Shown here piece after piece: positions 4,867 through 5,033 of a DNA stretch of 5,033 nt. The notes below the pieces were generated by a model. That model was not told where the DNA came from. It searched no databases and saw nothing but the letters and a program-made list of their open reading frames with translations. Made by a program: the position numbers and the translations under genes. Within the stretch, counting starts at the first letter, position 1; every line of letters begins with the position of its first letter. This DNA is from Treponema sp. UBA4326 (lineage in GTDB: Bacteria; Spirochaetota; Spirochaetia; Treponematales; Treponemataceae). Location of the stretch: positions 1 through 5,033 of the forward strand of contig DGTW01000003.1 in assembly GCA_002393835.1 (NCBI GenBank). The letters are read 5' to 3'.

Positions 4867-4976
4867 GCCACTTTTTTTTGAAAAAGTTTACGCGAGAAAT
4901 AATTAGTTAAGACTAACTAAAAATAAGAAAAAAATATTATATAAAAGATAAAGAAAAAAGTGACAAAGTGACACAT
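4854..4976. repeat. 123-base element bounded by imperfect inverted repeats
   Basis: The left end, 4854-4877 (ATGCGTCACTTTTGCCAC then six T), and the right end, 4954-4976, are reverse complements at 21 positions with two mismatches and a one-base gap. The right end includes a perfect tandem repeat, AAAGTGAC twice (4957-4972). The interior is about 76 bases of AT-rich DNA with a palindrome TTAGTT-AAGACT-AACTAA (4903-4920). It could be a miniature mobile element or an operator array. Confidence 0.65.
4895..4960 (+). promoter_or_regulatory. AT-rich tract upstream of the last gene, possible promoter
   Basis: This stretch is rich in A-tracts and includes TATTAT (4935-4940) and TATAAA (4940-4945), both good -10 matches. 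No good -35 sits 16-18 bases upstream, but the palindrome TTAGTT-AAGACT-AACTAA (4903-4920) is placed where an operator would be. A regulated promoter for the gene at 5009 is plausible. An origin-like melting region is an alternative. Confidence 0.35.
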
Positions 4977-5008
4977 AGGGCAAAAATGCCGGAAAGGAGA
5001 TTCAAAAC

Positions 5009-5033
5009 GTGGATTTCATGAGACCTGCCTGGC
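5009..5033 (+). CDS. Start of a downstream gene, GTG start (partial)
   Basis: AAAGGAG at 4993-4999 lies 9 bases before GTG at 5009, and the frame stays open to the window edge (M/V-DFMRPAW). An in-frame ATG at 5018 is 18 bases from the site, less well placed, so GTG is preferred. Only 8 residues are visible, too few to identify the product. Confidence 0.6.

Noticed and set aside
4841..4887. Terminator after the CSVLEML gene (T8 run at 4872-4879)
   Set aside because: The nearest stem, TTAGA/TCTAA, is weak, AT-rich and 17 bases before the T run. No GC-rich stem abuts it.
4835..4906. 23-codon open frame (ATG GAG TTA...) in the last gap
   Set aside because: No Shine-Dalgarno precedes it and it is made almost entirely of the repeat sequence.

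Overview
The window looks like part of a tailed-phage or prophage genome from a low-to-mid-GC Firmicute, probably a gut clostridium. This rests on the sequence itself: every gene lies on the plus strand, gaps are short, and strong Shine-Dalgarno sites (AGGAGG or GGAGG type) precede most starts. Two proteins are recognisable from memory as DUF6353 family, and the last two complete ones match recurrent uncharacterised families of clostridial phages. No capsid, terminase, integrase, replication or host metabolic gene is visible, so phage versus other mobile element is inference.

Layout. Bases 1-93 hold the acidic tail of an upstream gene. It overlaps by 8 bases a DUF6353 protein (86-994) whose stop codon sits in the loop of a terminator hairpin. 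Next come a very acidic one-TM protein (1149-1607) closed by a strong terminator (1625-1663), a protein with an Arg/Gly/Asp-rich linker (1747-2436), and a second, divergent DUF6353 protein (2472-3416). Then follow a membrane-anchored coiled-coil protein (3489-4286) and, 9 bases later, a soluble acidic protein (4296-4832). The window ends 25 bases into a GTG-started gene.

Two themes stand out. First, four of the six complete genes encode proteins with predicted membrane segments, and three (86-994, 1747-2436, 2472-3416) appear to share one small C-terminal module placed behind unrelated N-termini. They may form a membrane-associated set, but no function can be read from sequence.

Second, from about 3.9 kb onward the DNA changes. 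It becomes more AT-rich, prefers TTT for Phe, and carries a family of short repeats (core AAAAGTGGCGCAT in both orientations) plus palindromes, both inside the reading frames of the last two genes and in the final gap. One 26-base unit at 3954-3979 recurs inverted at 4841-4866 with 23 matches. In-frame palindromic repeats inside otherwise conserved phage proteins are the most unusual signal here.
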